Source: Gilliamella sp. ESL0405
Lineage (GTDB): Bacteria; Pseudomonadota; Gammaproteobacteria; Enterobacterales; Orbaceae
Assembly: GCF_019469205.1 (NCBI RefSeq)
Contig: NZ_CP048265.1
Span: 1,550,001-1,614,000 of the forward strand
Direction of reading: 5' to 3'
Length of the DNA: 64,000 bases
Both the position numbers and the translations under genes were made by a program. The notes under the pieces are model-generated. The model had not been told where the DNA came from. It did not search any database and saw only the letters and a program-made list of their open reading frames with translations. Within the stretch, counting starts at the first letter, position 1; each line of letters opens with the position of its first letter. Shown one piece after another: positions 53,769 to 63,331 of the stretch.

Positions 53769-56297
53769 TTAGCCTGAAAAATTGATGAGTTCAGTATTGA
53801 TTAATCGCATGATTGCTACATCAATATCACTGGATATGAATTTTAATTTGTCGGTATCTATACTCGCCGGCCCCATCTTCTGCATCACATTACATTTAAG
53901 CTTAACGTTATCTGGTGTGCCAAGCTCTATGCCTTTACTGCTGATTTTGATATACGAGCCGCCACAGATTAAGGTTAACTCTTTGCTGGCGGTAATGGTC
54001 AGTTTGCCGTCAACACTGTCAATGTGGATATCTTGCTTTGCTGCCATATTCAGGTTGGCATTTTGGGCTTGTATGTCAATATCCCCTTGATTGGCAAAGA
54101 CCTTCATCCCCGATTTGTGGGCAAATAGCCCTATCGCTTCTCCCGAAGATACCGTGATGTTTTTTAATGCCGTAATGTCGGTTTGGTTTTCCGCCGTGAT
54201 ACTCACGCTGTTACCGGTTGATAGCTGGATATTTTCCGGACTGGTTAATGCAATACCTTCTTGCGCATAAGCTAAGATGCCACTTTGGGCCAGTTCAGTT
54301 AAGTTGGCCTTGAGCTGGTCCTGACTGTCGGTATCGGCATCGTGGGCTTCCGATTGTTGAGCGGCTTGCTGGAGTGATTTGGCTATCGATAAGGCATTTT
54401 CCAGCTGGGTAATCGCACCTTGCATATCCAGTTGTTTGCCTTGCGCTTTTGGCTCGGTTTGGCTGGTCAGGTATAAGCCTTTTTCGGCCGCAATGGCACC
54501 CCAGTCATCCGTGCGAAGTTCAAACCCTTCACCCCGTGGTGTTTTGTTTTGGTCAACTAAGTGACCCAGATTAAGTTGCGTTTTACCGTATTCGGTTGCC
54601 AGTTTGATATGCTCCTGCCCCCGTTTGTCATCCATGCGCAATTTATTATTGGCCGGAGTACGTATCACATTACGGTGTTTGTTTATCGTGGTGACATGGT
54701 CAGGGTGGGCACTGTCGTGCATGGCATGGGCAATATACGGTCTGTCGGGGTTGCTGTCGGTAAAGGCTATCGCTACTTCTGTGCCGTCAATTAACGGAAA
54801 GTGAAAGCCATAGGTGTTGCCGGCATACGGTTTGGCTAATCTGACCCACAGGCTCTCTTCACCGTTTTTCCAGTTTTTTAAGTCAAAGTTGAATTTGACC
54901 CGATAGCGACCTTGCGTATCGATATAACCGTAAGTGTCATTATCCGGACTGGTGACCCGTGCCGGTAATGTTCCCCCGACTGTCGGCCAGGCTATCGGTT
55001 TTGGCCGGTAAGGTTTAAAGGCTTGATACGGTATCGCCGTAAAGCGTAGCTCATAAGCATCGGTGCGGTTGCCATGTCCTTCCGCACTTAAAATAATCAC
55101 GCCGTCATCGATATCAGCCAGCGGGCTGCCTTTTATGTGAATCCGTTGTCCCGGTGCCAGATTGTAGTGGTTGCTGGCGCCGCTGATGATGATTTTTTCA
55201 CTGATTGCACGTTCATGACGAATACGTGCATACCATTGCCCGCTTTCAATATGGCGGCTATTTTCTTTTTCATCAGCGCTGCCATCATTGTCACTTGCTT
55301 GGCTTTCATCATCACCCTGCGCGGTTTTTTCGCCATTTGCATTTAAGCCTTTATAGTGCTCAGCATAGCGGTAATCTGTTCCGTAGGTGGTGGTCTCTTT
55401 CGGTTGACTGTTGACATCACTGAGTAAACTGGCTTTGGCATCCCGGTAGTTATAATCCTGCACCTTGACTGAGGACTCGACTACCTGACTGTCTAACCGG
55501 ATATCCCATACGCTTTCAACGCCGTCATCGGTCATACCGCTCGGCTGTTTGTACTCAATATCGGCCGCCTGATGATAACCTTGTTCATCATCACTGATAA
55601 CAAGGACATCACAATGATGCTCGGTATGCGTTTCAAAACGAAACCAGACACCGATATCGGCTAACAGTCGCTGAATAAAGGCTAAATCACTCTCCTGCCA
55701 TTGGGTGATAAATTCTCTTTCCGGATAGGCCGCTTTTAATTCCAAACGGTAATCAACACCGGTAAATTCATGGCTGCGTAACACTGTTTCAATCACACTA
55801 ATGACACTTTGGTTTTGAAAGATAGCGCTGTTACGGCTCAGTGACAGTCGGGCTAATCTTGGCGATAACACCACCCGATAATGCGCTTCATCCCGGCTGA
55901 CCGACAGCAGACTAAATGCAGTAATTACCCCATAAAGAGTGCGGGCTTGTCCTGTTGTCGGTAAGTCCGTTAAGGAGCGTATCGCTGTATTAAGCAAATT
56001 ACCGGTAAACGGATTAAAGCAGAACGAAGCTTTTTGATTCAGCAGGGTTTCAATCGATAGTTGTTTATCAGTACAGGTAAATTCTATTGTGTATTGCCAC
56101 GGCTGGTTTAACTGCTCTTCACCATTAACCTTTAATACTGAAACAGGTGCATTTAACCCGTCAACCGTTAAGGTATAACGATTATGACTGACAGCTAAGC
56201 CTGTCAGTTCATGGAGTCCATGGAGTAACTGTTTACCAAATTGCTGTACCTGTTTGACGGGGTCGTTTGGAATCTGGTTGATCGGATTCTGCGCCAT
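53769..56297 (-). CDS. vgrG: T6SS spike protein VgrG (TssI)
   Basis: VgrG trimers cap the Hcp tube and carry effectors into target cells. The 842-residue protein has the gp27-like N-terminal domain (to about residue 400: GVITAFSLLSVSRDEAHYRVVLSP), the gp5 OB-fold (GRYRVKFNFDL, WVRLAKPYAGN, GTEVAIAFTDSNPDRPYI), then a DUF2345-type beta-helix with regular repeats such as NAKGI-like strands to the end. A coiled Gln/Ala stretch (about 645-670) interrupts it. No extra toxin domain is fused, so cargo is the downstream gene. AAAGGAG precedes the ATG. No hcp or tss genes are present, so this is an orphan vgrG locus. Confidence 0.93.
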   Translation of the reverse strand: MAQNPINQIPNDPVKQVQQFGKQLLHGLHELTGLAVSHNRYTLTVDGLNAPVSVLKVNGEEQLNQPWQYTIEFTCTDKQLSIETLLNQKASFCFNPFTGNLLNTAIRSLTDLPTTGQARTLYGVITAFSLLSVSRDEAHYRVVLSPRLARLSLSRNSAIFQNQSVISVIETVLRSHEFTGVDYRLELKAAYPEREFITQWQESDLAFIQRLLADIGVWFRFETHTEHHCDVLVISDDEQGYHQAADIEYKQPSGMTDDGVESVWDIRLDSQVVESSVKVQDYNYRDAKASLLSDVNSQPKETTTYGTDYRYAEHYKGLNANGEKTAQGDDESQASDNDGSADEKENSRHIESGQWYARIRHERAISEKIIISGASNHYNLAPGQRIHIKGSPLADIDDGVIILSAEGHGNRTDAYELRFTAIPYQAFKPYRPKPIAWPTVGGTLPARVTSPDNDTYGYIDTQGRYRVKFNFDLKNWKNGEESLWVRLAKPYAGNTYGFHFPLIDGTEVAIAFTDSNPDRPYIAHAMHDSAHPDHVTTINKHRNVIRTPANNKLRMDDKRGQEHIKLATEYGKTQLNLGHLVDQNKTPRGEGFELRTDDWGAIAAEKGLYLTSQTEPKAQGKQLDMQGAITQLENALSIAKSLQQAAQQSEAHDADTDSQDQLKANLTELAQSGILAYAQEGIALTSPENIQLSTGNSVSITAENQTDITALKNITVSSGEAIGLFAHKSGMKVFANQGDIDIQAQNANLNMAAKQDIHIDSVDGKLTITASKELTLICGGSYIKISSKGIELGTPDNVKLKCNVMQKMGPASIDTDKLKFISSDIDVAIMRLINTELINFSG

Positions 56298-56721
56298 GAT
56301 GTGCTCCTTTCGGTGATTTTAACAAAATAGAGACCAACAATAAGGAGATCATGGGAAGTGCATTTGATATAAAGTGTGTAAAAACGATTAGCAAACTATC
56401 CATGATGCTATGTCTGTCCTAAGTGTATAAAACAACAAATAATATTATTGTTATACCACTAATAACTTACGTGGTTTCGATATATTTTGCAACTGTTTTT
56501 ATCTAAGACTTCTGGATTAATACAACTGATTTGATCAACGTTAGACAGGATTTTAATGACGATATTATCAGCAATTGATAAGTGTAAAAACGTTTGTATA
56601 GCAATTAAATAATACATCAAGCAGAGTAAGCAACAAATCGGCAGATGATATTGAGGGGAATTCAGTAAATAAGTTATCTAAAATAGTAAGTTTCCCAAAA
56701 CTATTTTATCAATGCTAAAAA
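56298..56721 (-). promoter_or_regulatory. vgrG leader and upstream gap
   Basis: The first ~205 bases (56298-56505) are the vgrG promoter and 5' UTR and match 35851-36060 closely, which shows that the leader was duplicated with a second vgrG-type gene. The remainder to 56721 is AT-rich with no gene seen. Confidence 0.65.
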
Positions 56722-57156
56722 CTAACTGCTTTGACGTTGCCAATAGGTTTTATGCGCAAAGCCAAGTAGATTATTAGTCATTTTGATTTGTTGTAACGTT
56801 AACGACCATATTGGCGCTCGCATTATCCGAGCAAAGGGAAAGGCTCGATAATAGTGAGAATAAGCCTGCTTTGCTGGCTGATCGGTGAGCTGCGTTGCTA
56901 CTGCTTTAAACTGTATACCTTGTATGTGTAGTATATTTTTTGGCGTCACGTTAATAGTACCAGCGACTTGGGGATGAGTTAACATCGCTTTAGCATGCTG
57001 CGTTTTCAATTCGGTAAGAAAATAAAGGCACATCTGTTGGTCATCAAACACATAAAACACATTGCACGCCGATAGCTGATTGTCAGGCAAAAGTACACTG
57101 AGCGAAAGCACATGCTGGTTTTTAATAAATTCAATGATATTGTTATCTATTTTCAT
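56722..57156 (-). CDS. YhbP-family (PNPOx-like split-barrel) protein
   Basis: A 144-residue FMN-binding split-barrel protein of the UPF0306/YhbP group. Blocks NVFYVFDDQQMCLYFLTELKTQHA, VAGTINVTPKNI and IQGIQFKAVA align with E. coli YhbP. The enzymatic role of the family is not established. It lies 21 bp after the ubiX start region (same strand), so the two may be co-transcribed. Confidence 0.8.
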   Translation of the reverse strand: MKIDNNIIEFIKNQHVLSLSVLLPDNQLSACNVFYVFDDQQMCLYFLTELKTQHAKAMLTHPQVAGTINVTPKNILHIQGIQFKAVATQLTDQPAKQAYSHYYRAFPFARIMRAPIWSLTLQQIKMTNNLLGFAHKTYWQRQSS

Positions 57157-57177
57157 TGGCTAACATTTATTACTGCG

Positions 57178-57771
57178 TTATTTGGGATGACGGTTTAAGT
57201 GCATATCTTCTCCCCAACGTGGTAAAGCGGGAATATCAAGATCAAACAGATCCAATGCTCTTGCAACACTATGAGTTATGACATCATCAATACTTTCAAT
57301 GTGTTGATAAAGTGCCGGTACCGGAGGGAAAATTACTCCGCCCATTAAGGTGACCGCTTCCATATTTTTGATATGTGCTAAGTTCAGAGGAGATTCTCTT
57401 ACCATTAACACTAACCGTCGTCGCTCTTTTAAGACCACATCTGCCGCCCGAGTGAGTAAATTATCACTAAAACTATTGGCAATAGCCGACAAAGAGCGCA
57501 TCGAACAAGGCGCAACCAACATTCCCATAGTTTTAAATGAGCCACTGGCAATTGCTGCACCAATGTTGTTGACACTGTAAACCTTATCAGCAAGCGATTC
57601 GATCTGTTTTATACTGTAGTCGGGTGCTTCATAAGATTGGGTTATTTGGGCGGCTTTTGAAATAACCAGATGCGTTTCAACATCCATTGGTTTTAATAAT
57701 TCTAGCGCTTTGATGCCATAAGCAAATCCGGTTGCGCCACTGATACCAATAATTATCCGCCTTGCTGTCAT
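57178..57771 (-). CDS. ubiX: Flavin prenyltransferase UbiX
   Basis: UbiX attaches a dimethylallyl group to FMN to make the prenylated flavin cofactor of the UbiD decarboxylase in ubiquinone synthesis. The 197-residue product starts [15 protein letters not shown] (FMN site), has [29 protein letters not shown] in the middle, and [16 protein letters not shown] plus the [12 protein letters not shown] loop. Length fits the family. The UbiD partner is not in the window. Confidence 0.94.
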   Translation of the reverse strand: MTARRIIIGISGATGFAYGIKALELLKPMDVETHLVISKAAQITQSYEAPDYSIKQIESLADKVYSVNNIGAAIASGSFKTMGMLVAPCSMRSLSAIANSFSDNLLTRAADVVLKERRRLVLMVRESPLNLAHIKNMEAVTLMGGVIFPPVPALYQHIESIDDVITHSVARALDLFDLDIPALPRWGEDMHLNRHPK

Positions 57772-58029
57772 TTTGTTTCCTATTGTTATTTGATCTTGGG
57801 TAAAAGGTATTTTATCTTAAAACAGAAAATTGAACGGGTTTTAAAGACCATTGTAAAAATATCTCGTTATATTATCAAACATAAGTGTGCTCAACAGCTT
57901 TTCTTTTGCAGTAGTTAACTATTTAATAGTAGAAGGCGTAAAATACACAGTTTAATATGGAATTTTATCGAAAAGCATAAGGGAAACGGTGTTTTGAGTT
58001 AAAGATTATAACAAGCATTCTATTGAAAC
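57772..58029. other. Noncoding gap between ubiX and the DUF4432 gene
   Basis: About 260 bases of AT-rich sequence, presumably with the ubiX promoter. No gene or repeat was found. Confidence 0.45.
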
Positions 58030-58054
58030 ATTGCCTACTAAGAAAGTAGGCAAT
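58030..58054 (-). terminator. Hairpin after the DUF4432 gene
   Basis: ATTGCCTAC and GTAGGCAAT form a perfect 9-bp stem with a seven-base loop, 12 bases after the stop codon. The following T-run on the minus strand is short. Confidence 0.65.
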
Positions 58055-58066
58055 GGTAGTGAGTGA

Positions 58067-59275
58067 TTATTCTTGCGCCATTGGCGTTTCAACGATATCA
58101 GTTTTTCTGTTATCTTGAATAGCCTTAATTTGATCTGCATATTTGCTTACAGCTTCTTTATTTGACAATAAGCTATAAGTTAAAGTGAATTCAGTGCTTT
58201 GTCCGGGTTCTAATTGACGGACTCGTTTTTGCTCACGTTCAATTGTAACAGGATAAGCGAAGCTAGTTCCTGGCTCTAAACCGGTAACATAACCTTGTTT
58301 AATTGGATCGAAGCTTTTCCACAATGAAAATACCGGTAATTGTTTGATGTTATAAGCAATACCAACAGCTTTGTCGCCATTTTTGTCCGTTAACATGACT
58401 TGAGTTTGCCCGTCATTTTTTGCATAAGGATAGATGTTAAATACCATTTCGCTGGCATCATTGATTGGACCGGAATAGGTTTCCCAAGTTTTTAAACCAC
58501 CTTTAGCATAATCGTTAAACGGAGAAATTTCTTTCACAGGTGCAACAAACTTAGCCCCTTCTTCTAAAATTGGCGTACCAAAGTTACTATGATAGATGAT
58601 TTGATAATCACTGGTCGCCTTACCTTTATTCGTCACAACATCGTGAATAGTGAATTCTTTGGTGCCCGGAACATAAGTTAATGACGTCCAAGTTTCTAAA
58701 TTTTTATCATTATCTGATTTTTCCTCAATAAGCCCTTTGATTGTTAGGGTATATGGCGGTTTATCTTCTATATTGACAAGTAATTTTGACACTGGAATAT
58801 TTTGAACACGTCCATGAAGTGAGTATATTTTACCGTCTGCTTTGACAGGGTGACCACTCCATTCAAAACCACAACGTACTAGCATCTCATCAAAACCATC
58901 TAACCAGCCTAAGCCATCACGACTTTCAAGATCGATAAATTTAGGATTAATAACGCCTTTAACAGGAGCATCCCACCCCAAACGAATGCCGTCACCTTCC
59001 ACAGAGAGAATGCCCATTCCACGGGTTGGGCTTAAATAGATGTTGAAATTACCACTTGTAATTGAAAGCAGTTGAGACCCCTCTTCTTTACCACCAGTTA
59101 ACACTCTATTTTGTATTCTAAAATTGGTATCTTTTAATCCAATATCGGTATTGTGAACAACCCAAAATCCTTTATCGATATCTTTTTCCTTGTCGATAAG
59201 AACATATTCTTGAGCTTGGGCGGTAGCAGTGATGAAAGTTAGCGCTAATGCTAGTGAACTGATTTTGGTTTTCAT
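58067..59275 (-). CDS. Periplasmic DUF4432 aldose-mutarotase-like protein
   Basis: A 402-residue exported protein with signal peptide ending ATAQAQ. The mature part has the galactose-mutarotase beta-sandwich of DUF4432, with SPTRGMGILSVEGDGIRLGWD near residue 83, DGFDEMLVRCGFEWSGHP near 127 and a carbohydrate-binding-like HSNFGTPIL near 230. Family members are thought to bind or epimerise sugars; the substrate here is unknown. It is a single-gene unit. Confidence 0.8.
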   Translation of the reverse strand: MKTKISSLALALTFITATAQAQEYVLIDKEKDIDKGFWVVHNTDIGLKDTNFRIQNRVLTGGKEEGSQLLSITSGNFNIYLSPTRGMGILSVEGDGIRLGWDAPVKGVINPKFIDLESRDGLGWLDGFDEMLVRCGFEWSGHPVKADGKIYSLHGRVQNIPVSKLLVNIEDKPPYTLTIKGLIEEKSDNDKNLETWTSLTYVPGTKEFTIHDVVTNKGKATSDYQIIYHSNFGTPILEEGAKFVAPVKEISPFNDYAKGGLKTWETYSGPINDASEMVFNIYPYAKNDGQTQVMLTDKNGDKAVGIAYNIKQLPVFSLWKSFDPIKQGYVTGLEPGTSFAYPVTIEREQKRVRQLEPGQSTEFTLTYSLLSNKEAVSKYADQIKAIQDNRKTDIVETPMAQE

Positions 59276-59396
59276 AACGATTCCTTATAATTAATGAAAT
59301 TGTACTCAATATGGAAATAACTATCTTCTTTTAACAAATTTAAAACGCATTTCTAAACCCAACTAATTTATACCTTACTAAAAAATAGCAACTAAA

Positions 59397-59975
59397 TTAA
59401 CAATTTGGCCTTACTTGACCGGTTTTCCAATGCTTACGGCATACAGAATGAAACTCCGTATCACCTAAATGAATAGAATTACCAAATTTAACAATCTGGC
59501 CGTCTTGGCCTTCTAATAAATTCATAATGGCTTTTTTGCCACACCAGCAAACTGTTTTAAGCTCTCTAAAATTATCTGCAATCTCTAATAATGTTTTGGA
59601 CCCTTCAAATAACTGTCCCATATAATCGGTCTTTAATCCAAAAAACATCATAGGAACGCCATATTCATCACAAACATCGGATAACTTCCAAATCGTTTTG
59701 GATGATAAAAATTGACTCTCATCAATCAAAATACAAGCATAATTACTTTGTTTTATGTGTTCAATAATCTCATCAACACTGTTATCATCAAGTTGTAATG
59801 CTTTTTTTCGCAGCCCTAATCGAGACACAATTTCTACTGCTGAATCACGAGTATCTACCGATGACTTTAACAGTAATGTCTTCATATTGTTACTTAAATA
59901 ATTATGATCAATCTGTAATAACTCAGTAGACTTTCCCGCATTCATTACAGCATAAATATAATAAATTTTAGACAA
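59397..59975 (-). CDS. tdk: Thymidine kinase
   Basis: Tdk phosphorylates thymidine for salvage. The 192-residue type II enzyme shows the P-loop NAGKSTELLQ near residue 12, the Walker-B-like CILIDESQFL near 85, the flipping-lid zinc cysteines in TVCWCGKKA (about 142-146) and CRKHW near 183, and the FFGLKTDYMGQLFEGS lasso region. Length matches E. coli Tdk (205) with a shorter tail. Confidence 0.95.
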   Translation of the reverse strand: MSKIYYIYAVMNAGKSTELLQIDHNYLSNNMKTLLLKSSVDTRDSAVEIVSRLGLRKKALQLDDNSVDEIIEHIKQSNYACILIDESQFLSSKTIWKLSDVCDEYGVPMMFFGLKTDYMGQLFEGSKTLLEIADNFRELKTVCWCGKKAIMNLLEGQDGQIVKFGNSIHLGDTEFHSVCRKHWKTGQVRPNC

Positions 59976-60013
59976 AATAACACTCTCGAAAATAAAATAA
60001 ACAATCTTGATTT

Positions 60014-60042
60014 AAAAGGTAAGTAACCATCACTTACCTTTT
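60014..60042 (-). terminator. Terminator after gpmA
   Basis: AAAAGGTAAGT and ACTTACCTTTT form an 11-bp stem between gpmA and tdk, 35 bases past the gpmA stop. The T/A-rich flanks allow termination of the leftward transcript. Confidence 0.8.
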
Positions 60043-60076
60043 TTAATAGTTCGTTTTTAAATAGTTAAAAACGAAA

Positions 60077-60829
60077 TTATTTCGCTTTACCTTGGTTTGC
60101 TACTGCTGCTTGTTTAGCGGCAATTTCATCGGCATTACCTAAATAGTAATGTTTGATAACTTTCATATTGTCATCAAATTCATAAACTAATGGTACGCCA
60201 GTTGGAATATTTAAATCGATAATATCATCATCGCTGATGTTATCTAAATGTTTAACTAATGCACGTAGAGAGTTACCGTGAGCAGCGATAATAACACGTT
60301 CACCTTTAGCAACACGTGGTGCGATAGTTGATTCCCAGTATGGAAGTACACGTTTGATAGTTAACGCTAAGCTTTCAGTTAATGGTAATTCAGATTCTGG
60401 TAAATTACGGTAACGTGAATCGTGTCCTGGAAAACGTTCATCCGATTTTTCAAGCGCAGGAGGAGTAATGGCAAAACCACGACGCCATAATTTAACTTGT
60501 TCATCACCATATTTTGCTGCAGTTTCAGCTTTATTTAAACCTTGTAATGCGCCATAGTGACGTTCGTTTAACTTCCAGCTTTTTTCAACAGGTAACCATG
60601 CTTGATCAACTTCATCAAGCACGTGCCATAAAGTGTGAATTGCACGTTTTAAAACTGAAGTGAAAGCATAGTCAAATTGGAAACCTTCTTGTTTAAGTAG
60701 TTGCCCTGCTTCTGCTGCTTCTTTATTACCTTTTTCAGATAAATCTACATCAGTCCAACCACAAAAACGATTTTCTTGATTCCAAACACTTTCTCCATGT
60801 CGAATAAGAACTAATTTTTTTACTGCCAT
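60077..60829 (-). CDS. gpmA: 2,3-bisphosphoglycerate-dependent phosphoglycerate mutase
   Basis: GpmA interconverts 3- and 2-phosphoglycerate in glycolysis. The 250-residue enzyme carries the catalytic histidine in [27 protein letters not shown] (about residue 11), [15 protein letters not shown] near 84, [10 protein letters not shown] near 114 and the second histidine in [16 protein letters not shown] near 183. Length equals E. coli GpmA. AAAGGAG precedes the ATG. Confidence 0.96.
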   Translation of the reverse strand: MAVKKLVLIRHGESVWNQENRFCGWTDVDLSEKGNKEAAEAGQLLKQEGFQFDYAFTSVLKRAIHTLWHVLDEVDQAWLPVEKSWKLNERHYGALQGLNKAETAAKYGDEQVKLWRRGFAITPPALEKSDERFPGHDSRYRNLPESELPLTESLALTIKRVLPYWESTIAPRVAKGERVIIAAHGNSLRALVKHLDNISDDDIIDLNIPTGVPLVYEFDDNMKVIKHYYLGNADEIAAKQAAVANQGKAK

Positions 60830-60884
60830 GAATTTAACTCCTTTGTTGCTTAAAATAAAAACGGTTAAATGAATTCTGTTCTAT

Positions 60885-60914
60885 CAAAATGCACAGAGTT
60901 AACTGTGCATTTTG
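60885..60914 (-). terminator. Terminator after nlpD
   Basis: CAAAATGCACAG and CTGTGCATTTTG form a perfect 12-bp stem with a six-base loop, 32 bases after the nlpD stop. It separates nlpD from gpmA. Confidence 0.82.
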
Positions 60915-60946
60915 GTTTTAAATAATCTAATATTTTCAAATTTAAA

Positions 60947-61987
60947 TTAATTTGAAAGGTATTTTAAAGGATCAACAGATTTAGCTTGATAACGAATTTC
61001 AAAATGTAATCTCACTGATGAGGTACCTGTTGCCCCCATTGTAGCAATTTGTTCACCCGCGCGAACAGCTTGTTGCTCTTTCACTAAAATAGTTTGATTG
61101 TGCGCATAAGCGGTTAAATAATCATCATTATGTTTGACAATAATTAAATTACCATATCCCGGTAATGCATTACCTGAGTAAACAACTCGACCGTCAGCTG
61201 CCGCAACAATTTTATCACCTAACGAACCTGAAATATCGATCCCTTTACTTGCATTTGAGAATTTTTCAATGATCTTACCTCTGGCTGGCCATTGCCATGC
61301 AATATTATTATTTGACACAGTGCCTGTTGCTGGTGGTGGCGTTGTGGTGACCGTATTGGTTGTTTGCGTTGTTTTAGGTGGTTTACCCTCATCAATCGTT
61401 GTTGTGGTGGTGGTTGTTGTGGTGGTAGAAGCTGGGTGATTATCTAATTGGCCTCCACCATAATTACTACTACCACTATTTGTGCTTGCAGTTTGAGAAG
61501 TAGTTGTCTGTTGCGTCACAATAGTTGTTCCACCGCTCACATCTAAAACTTGCCCAACATTGACAGCATAAGGCTCTTTGATATTATTTTTCGCTGCTAA
61601 CGAACGATAATCATTACCGGTCACCCAAGCAATGTAAAACAGAGTATCCCCACGTTTAACGGTATAAGTATTGCCTTGATATCCGCCTTTGGGAATATCC
61701 TCATAATTACGGTTATAAGTGATTCGTTCATTAGTCGTCACCGTACCATTGCTACTGGTGGTTGTTGATGTATTTTGAATCGAAGATGTTGTTTGAGTCG
61801 GTTGGTTATAAGATGTTGGCGTTGAATAAACGCGAGAACCTGTAGAAATATTTGACGGCGGTTTAGTATATACAGATGAAATTGATCCACCAGAAGAACC
61901 GGAAATATCTTCGATCTCGGCTTGATCAGTTTGAGTACAAGCAGCAATCATCAAACTTAAACAACTTAATGTTAGAATTTTTTTCAC
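60947..61987 (-). CDS. nlpD: NlpD murein hydrolase activator lipoprotein
   Basis: NlpD activates the amidase AmiC at the division septum. The product (346 residues from the GTG at 61987) has a lipobox MIAAC (Cys17), a low-complexity Thr/Ser region, a LysM domain (YTVKRGDTLFYIAWVTG to VNVGQVLDV, about residues 103-147), a long Thr-rich linker with a 13-residue Thr run, and a C-terminal M23-like LytM domain ending RLHFEIRYQAKSVDPLKYL. As in other NlpDs the metal histidines are missing (KGIDISG in place of H-x-G-x-D), so it is an activator. GTG is preferred: AAAGGTG lies five bases upstream; the ATG at 62002 lacks a site. Confidence 0.9.
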   Translation of the reverse strand: MKKILTLSCLSLMIAACTQTDQAEIEDISGSSGGSISSVYTKPPSNISTGSRVYSTPTSYNQPTQTTSSIQNTSTTTSSNGTVTTNERITYNRNYEDIPKGGYQGNTYTVKRGDTLFYIAWVTGNDYRSLAAKNNIKEPYAVNVGQVLDVSGGTTIVTQQTTTSQTASTNSGSSNYGGGQLDNHPASTTTTTTTTTTIDEGKPPKTTQTTNTVTTTPPPATGTVSNNNIAWQWPARGKIIEKFSNASKGIDISGSLGDKIVAAADGRVVYSGNALPGYGNLIIVKHNDDYLTAYAHNQTILVKEQQAVRAGEQIATMGATGTSSVRLHFEIRYQAKSVDPLKYLSN

Positions 61988-62357
61988 AGCAACACCTTTC
62001 ATTTTTTAATATTGTTTTATGAATATATTTTATCGCTTTTGTTGTAAAAAGCTATTATATTGATTCCATGTTATGCTAAATTGAGCAAGTCACTGAGCAT
62101 TAAGCTATTTATCACCTAATATAGCGCACTTTTTTTAGCAAGTTGCAAAGCATCGCTTTTGCGACGATTTAACATAATTATATCATTTGTTAAGTGAATA
62201 TTTGTTACAGACAACAAATGATTAAAAATCTTACTTTAAGTTTTAAAAAAGACTTAAATTGAATTAATTTTGAAAGCCATGAGTATATACAATAAAATAG
62301 GCATTCGTACAGTCTCTTTAACGTATTTTCTACGAAAATTTAATGTGATTTAAAATA
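61988..62357. other. Divergent promoter gap between nlpD and rsmI
   Basis: About 370 bases of AT-rich sequence, holding the promoters of the leftward nlpD and rightward rsmI. No RNA gene, repeat or known operator was identified. E. coli's yraP/lpoA-type neighbours of rsmI are absent here. Confidence 0.45.
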
Positions 62358-63191
62358 ATGACTTTATATATTGTTGCAACACCTATTGGAAATTTAGACG
62401 ATATCACACTTCGAGCAATTGAAACACTCAAAAAAGTTGATCTTATCGCTGTTGAAGATACCCGCCATAGTGGTTTGCTTTTACAGCATTTTGGCATTAA
62501 AGCTAAACTGTTTGCGCTCCATGACCATAATGAACAAGACAGAGCACAACAATTGATAGATAAGCTAAAATCCGGCTTGTCTATAGCACTGATATCTGAT
62601 GCCGGCACACCATTAATCAACGACCCGGGCTATCACTTAGTGAAAGCATGCCGTGAAAATGATATCAAAGTTGTACCAATACCCGGTGCTTGCGCTGCTA
62701 TTGCTGCGCTTTGCGTAGCAGGATTACCTTCAGATAAATTTAGCTATGAAGGTTTTTTACCCGCAAAAGCAAAAGCCCGGCAAGATTACTTAACCAGTCT
62801 CATTGACCAGCCACATACCATGATTTTTTATGAATCGACACATCGATTAATCGATACATTGCAAGATATGCAAACTATCTTTGGTGCAGATAGACAAGTG
62901 GTGCTGGCAAAAGAGTTAACCAAAACATGGGAAACTATTGTGAGCTATCCAGTAAGTGAGTTGATTCAATGGCTGCAAACGGATACAGCACGCCAGAAAG
63001 GGGAATTTGTTTTAATTGTGGAAGGAAAAGCTAAAACCGATAATGAAATCGATGCCAAAGCTATTAGCACCCTTAAATTATTACTTAAATCCTTACCATT
63101 AAAACAAGCAGCAGCATTAACGGCCGAAATTTATGGACTGAAAAAAAATCAACTTTATCAGCTTGGTTTGACCTTTGAAAAGACAAATTAA
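62358..63191 (+). CDS. rsmI: 16S rRNA (cytidine-1402-2'-O)-methyltransferase
   Basis: RsmI methylates the ribose of C1402 in the ribosomal P site, using SAM. The 277-residue protein has the tetrapyrrole-methylase fold signatures: [22 protein letters not shown] at the start, [16 protein letters not shown] near 33, [18 protein letters not shown] near 78 and [18 protein letters not shown] near 111. The C-terminal region ([21 protein letters not shown]) is the usual RsmI HTH-like tail. The E. coli protein has 286 residues. Confidence 0.95.
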   Translation: MTLYIVATPIGNLDDITLRAIETLKKVDLIAVEDTRHSGLLLQHFGIKAKLFALHDHNEQDRAQQLIDKLKSGLSIALISDAGTPLINDPGYHLVKACRENDIKVVPIPGACAAIAALCVAGLPSDKFSYEGFLPAKAKARQDYLTSLIDQPHTMIFYESTHRLIDTLQDMQTIFGADRQVVLAKELTKTWETIVSYPVSELIQWLQTDTARQKGEFVLIVEGKAKTDNEIDAKAISTLKLLLKSLPLKQAAALTAEIYGLKKNQLYQLGLTFEKTN

Positions 63192-63331
63192 GCCTACCTG
63201 CCAAATAGCTTAATGATTGATTTTTAATTAGATTTCATCATAAATAAGAACATTGGCACATTTAGCGTGATTTAGTATATAATTAGCCCTTAATTTTTTA
63301 AGATATTTAATGATAAAAGGTAACATACAGT

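Noticed and set aside
35851-56505. Transposon or insertion-sequence boundaries explaining the direct repeats
   Set aside because: No transposase, integrase or terminal inverted repeats were found; the repeats are gene leaders and gene ends.
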